Below, piece by piece: positions 7,637 to 15,241 of a DNA stretch of 46,762 nt. The notes under the pieces are model-generated. The model saw only the letters and a list, made by a program, of their open reading frames with translations. It was not told where the DNA came from and searched no databases. The translations under genes were made by a program, and so were the position numbers. The stretch lies in the NCBI GenBank assembly GCA_949132985.1, contig CASCGD010000013.1:1-46762 (forward strand), read 5' to 3'. The stretch comes from an uncultured Lachnospiraceae bacterium. Its GTDB lineage: Bacteria > Bacillota > Clostridia > Lachnospirales > Lachnospiraceae. Positions within the stretch are counted from its first letter, which is position 1. Each line of letters starts with the position of its first letter.

Positions 7637-8557
7637 TTATGCGTTTGCCAGCTCAGAGAGCTCTTTTAACATCTTCGGAAGCTCCGTATCCATGTTCTCG
7701 TCGGAAAACTGGCAGGTGCCGACTTTTTTATGGCCGCCGCCGTTGTATTTGAGCATAAGGCTTCCTACGTCGAGCGTGGCAGTGCGGTTTAAGACACTGT
7801 AGCCGACAGCTGCGGAGCAGCCATGGCCGCCGCGGCCGCTGACAATCCACGCGGAAATATTCTGCTCGGGGTAGAGACCATAGATCATGAAGCGGTTGCC
7901 GGAGTAGATGGGGTCAACGCCGCGCAGATCGGAGATCAGCAGATTTCCGTCTACAACGGTGTGCGCTTTTACCATCTCGACAAATTTTTCGGTCTGCTCA
8001 AAATATGTATCGATGCGTTCCTTCACATCGGGCAGGGCCAGAATTTCTTCTGTCGTCATCGTACGGCAGGCATCGATCAGGCGCTCCATCAGCTGATAGT
8101 TGGAGATAGTGAAATTACGCCAGCGGCCAAGGCCAGTGCGGGGATCCATTAAAAATCCGATCAGAACCCAGCCGGTGGGATTTTTTACATCGTCGACGGT
8201 CAGGTTGCCGGAGTCCACCTTGTCTACGGCATCCATCATCTCGTCAAACTGCGGGAAGCGCTCCTTGCCTCCGTAATATTCGTAGATAATGCGTGCACAG
8301 GAGGGGGTGAGTCGGCTCTCGCCTTTGTATTTTCCCTCGAGCTGCAGACGCTCATGCTCGCTGGAATGATGGTCAAACCACAGGCCGCAGCCTTCTACGT
8401 AGGGAACATTTGCAAGACAGTCGTTTTCGTCTACTTCAATCAGCCCGTCCTGTAAATCCTTGGGGTGTGCAAATTTCCAGCTGTCGATAATGCCTGCTTC
8501 CTTTAAGAGCGCGCCGCAGGCAAGCCCGTCAAAATCAGATCGTGTAATAAGTCTCAT
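7637..8557 (-). CDS. DHH-superfamily phosphoesterase (exopolyphosphatase-like)
   Basis: The 306-aa protein opens with LITRSDFDGLACGALLKEAG, the first metal-binding motif (DxDG) of DHH proteins. It has the DHH signature itself in LWFDHHSSEH (about residues 60-69) and a late GRGGHGCSAAVGYS / YNGGGHKKVGTCQF block, the GGGH loop of the DHHA1 substrate-binding domain. Such proteins hydrolyse phosphodiester or phosphoanhydride bonds with manganese; the exact substrate (short RNA, cyclic dinucleotide product, pAp or polyphosphate) is not set by these motifs. The start at 8557 follows gaaaggagattattttt on the minus strand and a recognisable promoter. The gene is monocistronic and convergent with the repeats at 7261-7601. 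Confidence 0.85.
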   Translation of the reverse strand: MRLITRSDFDGLACGALLKEAGIIDSWKFAHPKDLQDGLIEVDENDCLANVPYVEGCGLWFDHHSSEHERLQLEGKYKGESRLTPSCARIIYEYYGGKERFPQFDEMMDAVDKVDSGNLTVDDVKNPTGWVLIGFLMDPRTGLGRWRNFTISNYQLMERLIDACRTMTTEEILALPDVKERIDTYFEQTEKFVEMVKAHTVVDGNLLISDLRGVDPIYSGNRFMIYGLYPEQNISAWIVSGRGGHGCSAAVGYSVLNRTATLDVGSLMLKYNGGGHKKVGTCQFSDENMDTELPKMLKELSELANA

Positions 8558-8587
8558 AAAAATAATCTCCTTTCCATATCCCTTTTA

Positions 8588-8617
8588 TTATAATAGGAAT
8601 TCCTTCCATTTTTCAAC
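8588..8617 (-). promoter_or_regulatory. Promoter of the DHH phosphoesterase gene
   Basis: On the minus strand TTGAAA (8612-8617) and TATAAT (8588-8593) are spaced by 18 bases, about 30 bp before the start codon at 8557. Confidence 0.7.
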
Positions 8618-8642
8618 CTTTTTCAGCTCAAATGTTGTATAA

Positions 8643-8790
8643 TGTGTAAGCAGGAAGTTACTTTTTACACTCGAGCCATGCATTTGCTGCATGGCTACGG
8701 GAAAACATGATTCAGCTTGCAGGTCGGGCTTTGCGAAGCGAATTTTCATGCCCAATACCTGTTGCTGGTTGCGGAGTGAACAGTAATAAT
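8643..8790 (+). repeat. Dispersed repeat family B, copy 1 (most complete)
   Basis: This copy holds, in order: gtgtaag with ctttttacac; a hairpin GCCATGCA-tttgc-TGCATGGC (8675-8695); the core gaaaacatgattcag (8701-8715); ttgcaggtcgggctttgcgaagcg; and gcggagtgaacagtaataat. Parts recur at 32843-32910, 37276-37350 and 42590-42840. The hairpin stem differs between copies while pairing is kept. The region 8558-8940 otherwise contains only the promoters listed separately. Confidence 0.75.
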
Positions 8791-8833
8791 AGGAACATCT
8801 GGGGAATACGGATAAAAGTTTTTTAAATTCTTT

Positions 8834-8864
8834 GAATACATTTCTCTCTCTCTGGCGTTATAAT
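8834..8864 (+). promoter_or_regulatory. Candidate ECF-type promoter before the first sigma gene
   Basis: GAATAC (8834-8839) and CGTTAT (8856-8861) are 16 bases apart, the layout of ECF promoters (GAAC-like -35, CGT-like -10). A sigma-A reading (TTGAAT to TATAAT at 8859) would need a 21-base spacer, which is poor. Autoregulation by the ECF factor downstream is inferred. Confidence 0.4.
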
Positions 8865-8940
8865 GATTAGCAGACAGAAAAAGAAGGAAGAATCAGACGG
8901 CTGTGAAGTCAAGGATCTGTGAAAAAGGGAGGGGTGCCGC

Positions 8941-9537
8941 ATCGAGAGGGAATTAGAGCTGGAACAATATTTTTCATATCTGCTGCAGCAGTATGAAAAG
9001 CTGGTCTATAGTATTTGCTACCGCACCTGTGGCAATCCCTTTGATGCACAGGACCTGACGCAGGATACGTTTTTGGCGGTATTCAAGCACCTTGGTACAT
9101 TTGATCGTCAGTATGAGCGGGCGTGGGTTTGCCGCATCGCCAGTAACAAGGCGCTCGATTATATAAAGAGCCGGAAGCGCCTGGAGGAGTGCAAGGAGCA
9201 GGAATTTTTCATCGAGATGGTGGATTCCAGGGATGGACCGGAGGAAGCGTATATACAGAAGGAGACAAAGGAGCTGGTTTTATCTGTCTGCAACCAGCTG
9301 AAGAGTCCCTATCGTGAGGTGGCATACGAGCATTTTTACCTTGAGAAGCCGATGCCGCAAATTGCAGAGGAACAGCAGACGAACCTGAAAACGGTCCAGA
9401 CGCGTGTGTACCGGGCACGGGCTCAGATACGGAAGCTGATGGGGAACAATGGCATTTCGAACAGGTTTGCGCAGGGTCTGCCCCAGCCGGGCGCGGGCAA
9501 AGGAAGCAAAACTGTCAGGAAAGGAGGAGGCGCATGA
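8941..9537 (+). CDS. ECF sigma factor with apparent ATC start codon
   Basis: This is a sigma-70 family ECF factor of about 198 aa. Region 2 includes YSICYRTCGNPFDAQDLTQD, TFLAVFKHLGTF and WVCRIASNKALDYIKSRKR; region 4 reads YREVAYEHFYLEKPMPQIAE followed by NLKTVQTRVYRARAQIRKLM. The family sequence requires a start near 8941. In this frame there is no ATG, GTG or TTG between the TGA at 8920-8922 and region 2. ATC at 8941 lies 6 bases after gggagggg and gives IERELELEQYF. The first TTG in frame (9073) would delete half of region 2. Either the gene uses ATC or its start codon is mutated. A membrane anti-sigma gene overlaps its stop (ATGA). Confidence 0.8.
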   Translation: MERELELEQYFSYLLQQYEKLVYSICYRTCGNPFDAQDLTQDTFLAVFKHLGTFDRQYERAWVCRIASNKALDYIKSRKRLEECKEQEFFIEMVDSRDGPEEAYIQKETKELVLSVCNQLKSPYREVAYEHFYLEKPMPQIAEEQQTNLKTVQTRVYRARAQIRKLMGNNGISNRFAQGLPQPGAGKGSKTVRKGGGA

Positions 9538-9914
9538 CAACACAGTTACAGACCGTTCATTTATCGGAAGCGGACTTTGAGAGATGGGAGCAGGGCGTCC
9601 TTACTCCGGAACAGATAGAACGGTTGCTTGCGCATACCGCCAGCTGTGGCTGTTGCGGCGACGCATGGTTTGCACATATGAGCAGGACGGGAGAGATGCT
9701 CGAAGAGCCGCCGGCTTATCTGGCGGATGAGATTTTGCAGCGCGTTCGCCAGCCGGATGTGGTCATTGCGCAGAAAGCGCACACGACATCAAAGAGGATG
9801 CAGCTGTTTTTGTACAGTTTAAAAGTAAGCATGGCGCTGGCGGCGTCCATCTATATGATCTTTACGATGGATACGGCGACGCTGGAGCTAATCATGAATA
9901 TATTTCATTTATAA
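9534..9914 (+). CDS. Membrane-anchored anti-sigma factor with zinc-finger-like motif
   Basis: This is a 126-aa protein with a soluble N-terminal part and one transmembrane helix at about residues 95-115 (YSLKVSMALAASIYMIFTM). HTASCGCCGDAW (about 34-45) matches the HxxxCxxC metal site of zinc-associated anti-sigma domains. The ATG overlaps the TGA of the sigma gene, so translation is probably coupled and stoichiometric. It most likely holds the sigma factor of 8941-9537 inactive at the membrane until a signal arrives; the signal is unknown. Confidence 0.8.
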   Translation: MTTQLQTVHLSEADFERWEQGVLTPEQIERLLAHTASCGCCGDAWFAHMSRTGEMLEEPPAYLADEILQRVRQPDVVIAQKAHTTSKRMQLFLYSLKVSMALAASIYMIFTMDTATLELIMNIFHL

Positions 9915-9929
9915 CAGGAGGTCATTAAC

Positions 9930-10670
9930 ATGACGAGAAAGAAACATGGGCTTTGGACATTTTTATTTTCGCTGATTCCGGGAGCCGGCGAAATGTATCT
10001 TGGATTTATGAAACGGGGCGTGAGCCTGATGAGCATCTGCCTGCTGTGGATTATGTTTTGTGCGTGGACGAATTTTGAGGTCGGACTGTTTGTCGTTCCG
10101 GTCATCTGGTTTTACAGCTTTTTCGACGTGCACAACTTAAATTCTTTGCCGGACGAGGAATTTTACCAGCAGGAGGATTACTATATGCTCCTGCATCTGG
10201 ACGAGATCGTGGGAATTGACAAGTGGGAGCGGGGGAAGGTAAAGTTTATTGCATCCGTTCTGATTGTTATCGGCGGTTATACGATTATAAGCAGCGTATG
10301 GCAAACCTTCTGGCGGCTGATGCCGGGCTGGATTTACGACGAGCTTTACATTGTGCGCTACAATGTACCGCGCATCGTGATTTCGCTCATTTTGATTGCA
10401 TTCGGCATTTACCTGATCCGCGGAAAAAAGGTGAAGCTGGACGAGGAGCCGGAAGTCGTTTTTCAGGCATCGGGGGGGGAATCTCAGGGGAGAACAGATG
10501 CATTTTTTGATGTAAACCGTGCGTCTGTGCCGGATACAGACAAATTTTTCGATGCAAGGGGAAGTTTTGGAGCAGGGGCGTCCTCCGGCGCGGAGGATGC
10601 GCGTGAGGCGGAAAAAAAGACGGATGTGATTATTCTCGGAACTGCCGCGGACGGAAAAAAGGAGGGATAG
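9930..10670 (+). CDS. Multi-pass membrane protein with acidic cytoplasmic tail
   Basis: The 246-aa protein opens with KKHGLWTFLFSLIPGAGEMY and LGFMKRGVSLM, a TM2-like hairpin (PGxGxxYLGxxKRG). It has further hydrophobic segments at about 28-60, 103-125 and 145-165, then about 80 residues of a polar Ala/Gly/Asp-rich tail. It follows an aggaggtcatta site, 15 bp after the anti-sigma gene, and is surely in the same operon. In Lachnospiraceae such proteins accompany this sigma/anti-sigma pair; their function is not known. Confidence 0.8.
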   Translation: MTRKKHGLWTFLFSLIPGAGEMYLGFMKRGVSLMSICLLWIMFCAWTNFEVGLFVVPVIWFYSFFDVHNLNSLPDEEFYQQEDYYMLLHLDEIVGIDKWERGKVKFIASVLIVIGGYTIISSVWQTFWRLMPGWIYDELYIVRYNVPRIVISLILIAFGIYLIRGKKVKLDEEPEVVFQASGGESQGRTDAFFDVNRASVPDTDKFFDARGSFGAGASSGAEDAREAEKKTDVIILGTAADGKKEG

Positions 10671-10671
10671 C

Positions 10672-10989
10672 ATGAAGACGACAAGACGCGTGGGCAGTCT
10701 GACCTGCGGTATCGCTATGGTGGGCTTCGGGATTCTGTTCCTGCTGAATACGCTCTTTCATGTGGTAGACTACACAGAGATATTCTCCCTGTGGCCGCTT
10801 CTGCTGATCTGTATGGGTGCGGAGATGCTTGCCGCAAACTGGAAATACAGCGATACCGAGCGGTTTCATCTGGTCTATGATAAGGGAGCGATTGTGCTGC
10901 TGATTCTGGTGACGCTCTTTTCCATAGGAATGGGGATTACGGATTACTGCATTCAGTATGCATTAGAATACGGGCATATCTATCTATAG
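10672..10989 (+). CDS. Small LiaF/DUF5668-like membrane protein
   Basis: The 105-aa protein has three hydrophobic segments: GSLTCGIAMVGFGILFLLNT (8-27), the FSLWPLLLICMGAEMLAA region (38-55) and VLLILVTLFSIGMGI (74-88). The pattern FSLWPLLLICMGAEML resembles the WPLLLIxxGxxxL of the LiaF N-terminal or DUF5668 fold. It starts one base after the previous stop and closes the sigma-factor operon, suggesting a role in the same envelope response (inference). Confidence 0.75.
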   Translation: MKTTRRVGSLTCGIAMVGFGILFLLNTLFHVVDYTEIFSLWPLLLICMGAEMLAANWKYSDTERFHLVYDKGAIVLLILVTLFSIGMGITDYCIQYALEYGHIYL

Positions 10990-11012
10990 GAATTCGGCGA
11001 TACGATAACCGG

Positions 11013-11060
11013 CCGGCAAAGCGGGGTTGTTTCCGGACAAAAACAGCCCCGCTTTGTCGG
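11013..11060 (+). terminator. Long hairpin ending the ECF operon
   Basis: ccggcaaagcggggttgttt (11013-11032) pairs with aaacagccccgctttgtcgg (11041-11060), a stem of about 20 bp with two or three mismatches. There is no T tract after it, so it may be a weak terminator or a processing site. It separates the ECF operon from the MATE gene. Confidence 0.55.
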
Positions 11061-11068
11061 CGTAAGTG

Positions 11069-11097
11069 TTGACATTTCCATTGGATTGCGCTAATGT
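11069..11097 (+). promoter_or_regulatory. Promoter of the MATE transporter gene
   Basis: TTGACA (11069-11074) and TAATGT (11092-11097) are separated by 17 bases, about 36 bp before the GTG start at 11133. Confidence 0.7.
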
Positions 11098-11132
11098 AAC
11101 CTGTGAACATTTTTAGAGGGGGAGCGTATAAC

Positions 11133-12503
11133 GTGGAAAAGAAAAGATATGAAATAGACATGGTGAACGGCCCCATTTTTCATAAAATGCTGCTGTTCAC
11201 CATTCCTTTGATGTGCTCAAGTATTTTGCAGCTGCTGTTTAATGCTGCGGATATTGTGGTCGTTGGGCGTTTTGCGGGGGACAATTCCCTGGCGGCGGTG
11301 GGCAGCAACAGCTCGCTGATCAATTTGATGACAAACGTGTTTATGGGGCTGTCCATCGGCGGGAACGTAATTGCGGCGAGGGATTTCGGTGCGGGAAGCG
11401 AGAAGGAGCTTTCAAGGACCGTCCATACCGCGATGTTTTTAAGTATTTTGAGCGGTGTGATACTGACGGTTGCGGGCGTGATCTTCGCACCGCAGCTTCT
11501 TCACATTATGAATACACCGGAAAATATTCTGCCGCTGGCATCGGTGTATCTGCGCATTTATTTTGTCGGTATGACGGCGATGATGATCTACAATTTCGGG
11601 AGCGCGCTGCTGCGCTCCATTGGGGATACAAAGCGGCCGCTGTATTATCTCATGACAGCGGGGGTTATCAATGTCATTTTAAATCTGATTTTTGTCATTC
11701 AGCTGAAAATGGATGTGGCGGGCGTAGCTCTGGCCACTGTGATCTCCCAGTGCATTTCTGCGCTGCTCGTTGTTCGCTGCATGATGAGGGAGCAGGGAGG
11801 CATCCGTCTGATCCCGAGAAAGCTTCGGATTTATAAGGATAAATTTTTGCGGATTTTGGGCGTAGGTCTTCCGGCCGGTTTCCAGGGCGTTGTCTTTTCG
11901 CTGTCGAACGTGGTTATCCAGTCTTCGGTGAATATTTTCGGGGAGACGGTCGTGGCGGGTAATTCGGCGGCAATGAACCTGGAGGGCTTTGTGTACGTTG
12001 CTATGAACGCATTCCATCAGGCGGCGGTTTCTTTTACGAGTCAGAATATGGGTGCCGGAAAGAGGGATCGCATTCGGCGGATTCTGCTTACGGCAGAGGG
12101 CTGTGTGCTTGTGACCGGGCTGGGATTCGGCTGGATCATGTACGCGTTTGGCCGGACGCTGCTCCATATTTATACGGACAGCCCGGCAGTTATTGATGCG
12201 GGGATCGTGCGTATGACGATCATCCTGCTTCCGTATGCCCTCTGCGGCATGATGGATGTGGCGGTAGGCGTGCTGCGCGGCATTGGCTACTCCCTCTCGC
12301 CGATGGTGATCTCCCTGGTGGGCGCGTGCGGTCTGCGGCTGCTGTGGATTGGAACGGTTTTTCAGATCCCGCAGTTCCATCGGATTTCAACGGTTTATAT
12401 CTCTTATCCGATTACCTGGGCGGTGACACTGCTTGCCCAGCTTTTGCTCTATTTCTATGTACAGAAAAAATTAAAGGAATCACGTGGCTATGCGCACCAT
12501 TGA
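11133..12503 (+). CDS. MATE family multidrug/Na+ efflux transporter
   Basis: The 456-aa protein has 12 hydrophobic segments in two similar halves. It carries MATE hallmarks: MVNGPIFHKMLLFTIPLMCS at the N-terminus, LFNAADIVVVGRFAGDNSLA in helix 2, and IGDTKRPLYYL between helices 5 and 6. These carriers export cationic compounds in exchange for sodium or protons; the substrate cannot be read here. GTG 11133 was chosen because agagggggagcg precedes it. The end overlaps the start of holA by about 20 bp, so the two are cotranscribed from the promoter at 11069. Confidence 0.92.
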   Translation: MEKKRYEIDMVNGPIFHKMLLFTIPLMCSSILQLLFNAADIVVVGRFAGDNSLAAVGSNSSLINLMTNVFMGLSIGGNVIAARDFGAGSEKELSRTVHTAMFLSILSGVILTVAGVIFAPQLLHIMNTPENILPLASVYLRIYFVGMTAMMIYNFGSALLRSIGDTKRPLYYLMTAGVINVILNLIFVIQLKMDVAGVALATVISQCISALLVVRCMMREQGGIRLIPRKLRIYKDKFLRILGVGLPAGFQGVVFSLSNVVIQSSVNIFGETVVAGNSAAMNLEGFVYVAMNAFHQAAVSFTSQNMGAGKRDRIRRILLTAEGCVLVTGLGFGWIMYAFGRTLLHIYTDSPAVIDAGIVRMTIILLPYALCGMMDVAVGVLRGIGYSLSPMVISLVGACGLRLLWIGTVFQIPQFHRISTVYISYPITWAVTLLAQLLLYFYVQKKLKESRGYAHH

Positions 12504-13482
12504 CGAGGATATCAAAAATAACAGCTTTCAGAGCGCCTATCTGCTCTATGGAGCGGAGGGATACCTGAAAAAGCAGTATAAGGATAAATTGAAAAAAGCA
12601 CTTGTCCGGGAAGGCGACACGATGAATGCGGCTTTTTTTCAGGGGAAGGAAACAAACCCGAAGGAGTTGATTGACCTGGCGGAGACGATGCCCTTTTTTG
12701 CAGGGCACAGGCTGATTGTAGTGGAGGATTCCGGCTTTTTTAAGAGCGGTGCGGAGGATCTGGCGGAGTATATGGCGCAGGTCCCGGCGACGACAACCTT
12801 TGTTTTTTCGGAGTCCGAGGTGGATAAGCGCAGTCGCATGTACAAGGCGCTCAAGGCAAAGGGGCGCATCGTGGAATTTGCGGTGCAAAATCAGGAGCTT
12901 TTGACGCGCTGGATGCTGGGAAGATTAAAGCGCGAGGGCAAAAATATTACCCGTGCGGCGATGGGAGAGTTTTTTCAGCGGGTTGGCACGGATATGGGCA
13001 CGCTGGACCGGGAGATGGAAAAGCTCATCTGCTACTGCCTGGAGCGGGACGTGATCGAGCTGGCCGATGTGGAGGCAGTCTGCCCCCAGGCGGTGACGAA
13101 TAAGGTATTTGATATGGTGGGTGCGATCATTGAGTGCCGCAGGAGGGAGGCGCTGGAGCTGTACTACGACCTTTTAGCGCTGAGAGAGCCGCCTATGCGG
13201 ATTCTGTTTCTGATTATGCGCCAGTATAATATCCTGCTCCAGCTCAAGAATTTAAAGCGGAAGGGAATGAACAGCAATGCGATGGCAAAGGAGGCGGGGA
13301 TTCCGGCCTTTGCAGTGAACCGCTCCTTAGGTCAGGCGTCCCGGCTTTCCGTGGACAGTATTAAGGGCATTTTGAGCTACGGTGCGCAGATGGAAGAGGC
13401 GGTAAAAACCGGGCGGATGAACGACCAGATCGCGGTGGAGCTTATGATTATAGAGGCCAGCCGTCAGCGGGAGTACTGCTAG
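12484..13482 (+). CDS. holA: DNA polymerase III subunit delta
   Basis: The 332-aa protein opens with the domain I signature SAYLLYGAEGYLKKQYKDKL and has TTFVFSESEVDKRSRMYKAL, the clamp-loader delta pattern. The protein opens the beta sliding clamp during loading by the DnaX complex. The start is either GTG 12484, 5 bases after aagga, or ATG 12490. The family's usual position next to rpsT (opposite strand downstream) is kept, as in many Firmicutes. Its stop codon TAG (13480-13482) is also the first three bases of the inverted repeat of the element at 13480-13660. Confidence 0.93.
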   Translation: MAMRTIDEDIKNNSFQSAYLLYGAEGYLKKQYKDKLKKALVREGDTMNAAFFQGKETNPKELIDLAETMPFFAGHRLIVVEDSGFFKSGAEDLAEYMAQVPATTTFVFSESEVDKRSRMYKALKAKGRIVEFAVQNQELLTRWMLGRLKREGKNITRAAMGEFFQRVGTDMGTLDREMEKLICYCLERDVIELADVEAVCPQAVTNKVFDMVGAIIECRRREALELYYDLLALREPPMRILFLIMRQYNILLQLKNLKRKGMNSNAMAKEAGIPAFAVNRSLGQASRLSVDSIKGILSYGAQMEEAVKTGRMNDQIAVELMIIEASRQREYC

Positions 13483-13660
13483 TATAATTCGATTTAAATA
13501 CCTTTCACTTTTGGTGAGGATGCTTTTTCGATAGCGCTGAGGAAAAAGCGAAGGCGTAGTGGTAGCGAAGGCGTAGTGGTGCTGCGTTGAGCATTTTTCC
13601 TTTGCGCTATCGAACAGGCAGACCGGAAAAATGTAAGGTTATTTAAATCGTGTTATACTA
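13480..13660. mobile_element. 181-bp TIR-bounded element at the end of holA
   Basis: The ends tagtataattcgatttaaa (from 13480) and tttaaatcgtgttatacta (to 13660) are inverted repeats matching at 19 of 21 positions over the full arm. A second, inner inverted pair tcgatagcgc/gcgctatcga (13528-13537 and 13606-13615) flanks a core. The core has two direct copies of agcgaaggcgtagtggt (17 bp, about 13547-13580). No open frame is present. It looks like a miniature element or a large structured repeat, not an IS. Confidence 0.65.
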
Positions 13661-13665
13661 ATATG

Positions 13666-13715
13666 ACCCACAAAAAAGTCCAGCCAGGGTGAATTGGCTG
13701 GATTTTTTTGTGGGT
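13666..13715. terminator. Bidirectional terminator between holA and rpsT
   Basis: acccacaaaaaagtccagcc and its partner ggctggatttttttgtgggt form a stem of about 21 bp with one mismatch around gggtgaat. A-rich and T-rich flanks on both sides allow termination in both directions, for the convergent holA and rpsT genes. Confidence 0.85.
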
Positions 13716-13754
13716 TAATTTGATTTTAAATGAAATGTATCGTCCTTTCGGCTG

Positions 13755-14018
13755 TTATGCCATTTTGTTGACAGCCTTTGTCAGACGGGAAATCTTTCTG
13801 GAAGAAGTATTTTTGTGGTAAACGCCCTTGGTTGTAGCCTTGCTGATCTCGCTGACAGCACCCTTTAAAGCTTCGTTTGCGGCAGCCTGATCCTTTGCAG
13901 CGATGGCGGCGTCAACCTTTTTGATGGATGTTTTTACCTTAGAGCGAATGGCCTTATTCCTGGCAGCTCTTTTCTCGTTTACAAGAATTCTCTTCTTAGC
14001 AGATTTAATGTTTGCCAA
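13755..14018 (-). CDS. rpsT: Small ribosomal subunit protein bS20
   Basis: The 87-aa protein is very basic and helical, with the family start MANIKSAKKRILVNEKRAAR and the end SRKISRLTKAVNKMA. bS20 binds 16S rRNA early in 30S assembly. An aggtgtacggttttg leader with a good ribosome binding site precedes the ATG on the minus strand. Its own promoter lies at 14122-14150, and it ends at the bidirectional terminator 13666-13715. It is monocistronic, as usual. Confidence 0.97.
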   Translation of the reverse strand: MANIKSAKKRILVNEKRAARNKAIRSKVKTSIKKVDAAIAAKDQAAANEALKGAVSEISKATTKGVYHKNTSSRKISRLTKAVNKMA

Positions 14019-14121
14019 AACCGTACACCTCCGTTTCCTGAATTATTTATTATTTTACAATTTTTATCTGTTGCTGCATCAGAGCCGGACACGGACGTAT
14101 CTGATGTACATACACTAGATA

Positions 14122-14150
14122 ATAATAACGATTTGACCTCATTCTGTCAA
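14122..14150 (-). promoter_or_regulatory. rpsT promoter
   Basis: On the minus strand TTGACA (14145-14150) and TATTAT (14122-14127) have a 17-base spacer, about 105 bp before the rpsT start. The leader is long, which fits autogenous control of ribosomal protein genes, although no specific structure was recognised. Confidence 0.8.
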
Positions 14151-14179
14151 TACATAAAAAATATTTTTATGGAATAACA

Positions 14180-14204
14180 AAAGCGTCAGAAGAACTGACG
14201 CTTT
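14180..14204 (-). terminator. Terminator of the tRNA-Val/tRNA-Met unit
   Basis: aaagcgtcag (14180-14189) and ctgacgcttt (14195-14204) form a 10-bp stem with a 5-base loop. Read on the minus strand it ends in cgcttttgtt, just downstream of tRNA-Met. Confidence 0.8.
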
Positions 14205-14212
14205 AAAATCAA

Positions 14213-14286
14213 TAGCGAGAGAGAGACTTGAACTCTCAACCTCCCGGGTATGAACCGGACGCTCTAGCCAGTTGAGCCATCTCGCC
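14213..14286 (-). tRNA. tRNA-Met (CAT), elongator type
   Basis: The 74-nt cloverleaf on the minus strand has the acceptor GGCGAGA/TCTCGCT (one G-U at the first pair), the D arm GCTCAACTGGCTAGAGC, and the anticodon arm TCCGG-TTCATAC-CCGGG with CAT. The sequence around the anticodon matches elongator tRNA-Met of Firmicutes, not initiator or tRNA-Ile2. CCA is not encoded. Confidence 0.92.
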
Positions 14287-14345
14287 ATTTTTAAAATAAA
14301 GATAACTGTCCGCTGCCTTCACAGGAAAATACAAAACAGTTATAA

Positions 14346-14418
14346 TGGGACCTATAGGGCTCGAACCTATGACCCTCTGCTTGTAAGGCAGATGCTCTCC
14401 CAGCTGAGCTAAGATCCC
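14346..14418 (-). tRNA. tRNA-Val (TAC)
   Basis: The 73-nt cloverleaf on the minus strand has GGGATCT pairing with AGGTCCC, anticodon arm TCTGC-CTTACAA-GCAGA with TAC, and T loop GTTCGAG. Discriminator is A and CCA is not encoded. It is cotranscribed with tRNA-Met, which follows after about 60 bp. Confidence 0.93.
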
Positions 14419-14456
14419 ATATATGTACAAGTCATTATCACGACCCGACTTAGACA

Positions 14457-14485
14457 AGTATACAGAAAGAATCGGAAAATGTCAA
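14457..14485 (-). promoter_or_regulatory. Promoter of the tRNA-Val/tRNA-Met unit
   Basis: On the minus strand TTGACA (14480-14485) and TATACT (14457-14462) are 17 bases apart, about 40 bp before tRNA-Val. Confidence 0.85.
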
Positions 14486-14635
14486 CACTTTTTTTGATTT
14501 TTTTCTAATCTTAATTTTTTCACAAATCATGCAACAAAACTACCGTTTTTTGATACTATTCTTTTGTAAGACAGATAAAAGCCATGTTGTCGGCTGTCAG
14601 GCGGGCGGCGGCGAAAAAGCACTCCGGAGGCACAC

Positions 14636-15154
14636 ATGAGACAGGAACAATTGGTTCGCGCGGCAAAGGCCGGTGACGCGGCGGCATTCACAAAGCTTTA
14701 TGAGGATATCTATCGGGACATGCATCGCTTTGCCTACTATATGTTAAAGCATACCGAGGACGCGAAGGACGCTGTGGGAGATGCGGTAATGGACGCATGG
14801 GCGCAGATTTCCACACTGAAAAAAGATGACGCATTTAAGAGCTGGGTGTTCGCGATTCTGGCCAATAAGTGCAGACATAAGCTGCGGGAGTATGTGAACC
14901 GCCCGAATGAGCTGTCGGAGGCACTTGCGGATACGCTGGCAGCGCCGCAGTCCTCACCGCCGGAGGATCGTCTGGCTGTGAGGGAGGAATTTTTAAAGCT
15001 GCCGGAGACAGACCGTATGATCATCGCCCTTCATCTCTTCGCAGGATATAAAACGAAGGAGATTGCTGCAGTGCTGAATATGAACGAGAGTACGGTCCGG
15101 TCCCGGGAGAGCCGGGCGCTAAGGCGCATGGGCAAAGCGCTCGGGGATGCGTAG
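14636..15154 (+). CDS. ECF-type RNA polymerase sigma factor
   Basis: The 172-aa protein has region 2 at about 10-80 (AFTKLYEDIYRDMHRFAYYM, DAKDAVGDAVMDAWAQI, FKSWVFAILANKCRHKLRE) and region 4 at about 118-168 (LPETDRMIIALHLFAGYKTK, EIAAVLNMNESTVRSRESRA, a clear helix-turn-helix). The ATG at 14636 follows ctccggaggcacac. The gene behind it encodes a membrane-anchored beta-propeller protein whose short cytoplasmic part could serve as anti-sigma. No separate anti-sigma gene is present. Confidence 0.9.
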   Translation: MRQEQLVRAAKAGDAAAFTKLYEDIYRDMHRFAYYMLKHTEDAKDAVGDAVMDAWAQISTLKKDDAFKSWVFAILANKCRHKLREYVNRPNELSEALADTLAAPQSSPPEDRLAVREEFLKLPETDRMIIALHLFAGYKTKEIAAVLNMNESTVRSRESRALRRMGKALGDA

Positions 15155-15241
15155 AGTGGCTGCCGGCCACGGAGTGGGAAGGTTCGCAGGTTACAGGTCA
15201 AAAATGGAGATGTAAGGATGTAAGAAGGAAGGGATTATCGC

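Noticed and set aside
9073..9537. TTG at 9073 as the start of the first ECF sigma gene
   Set aside because: It would remove the first half of region 2, and there is no ribosome site before it.
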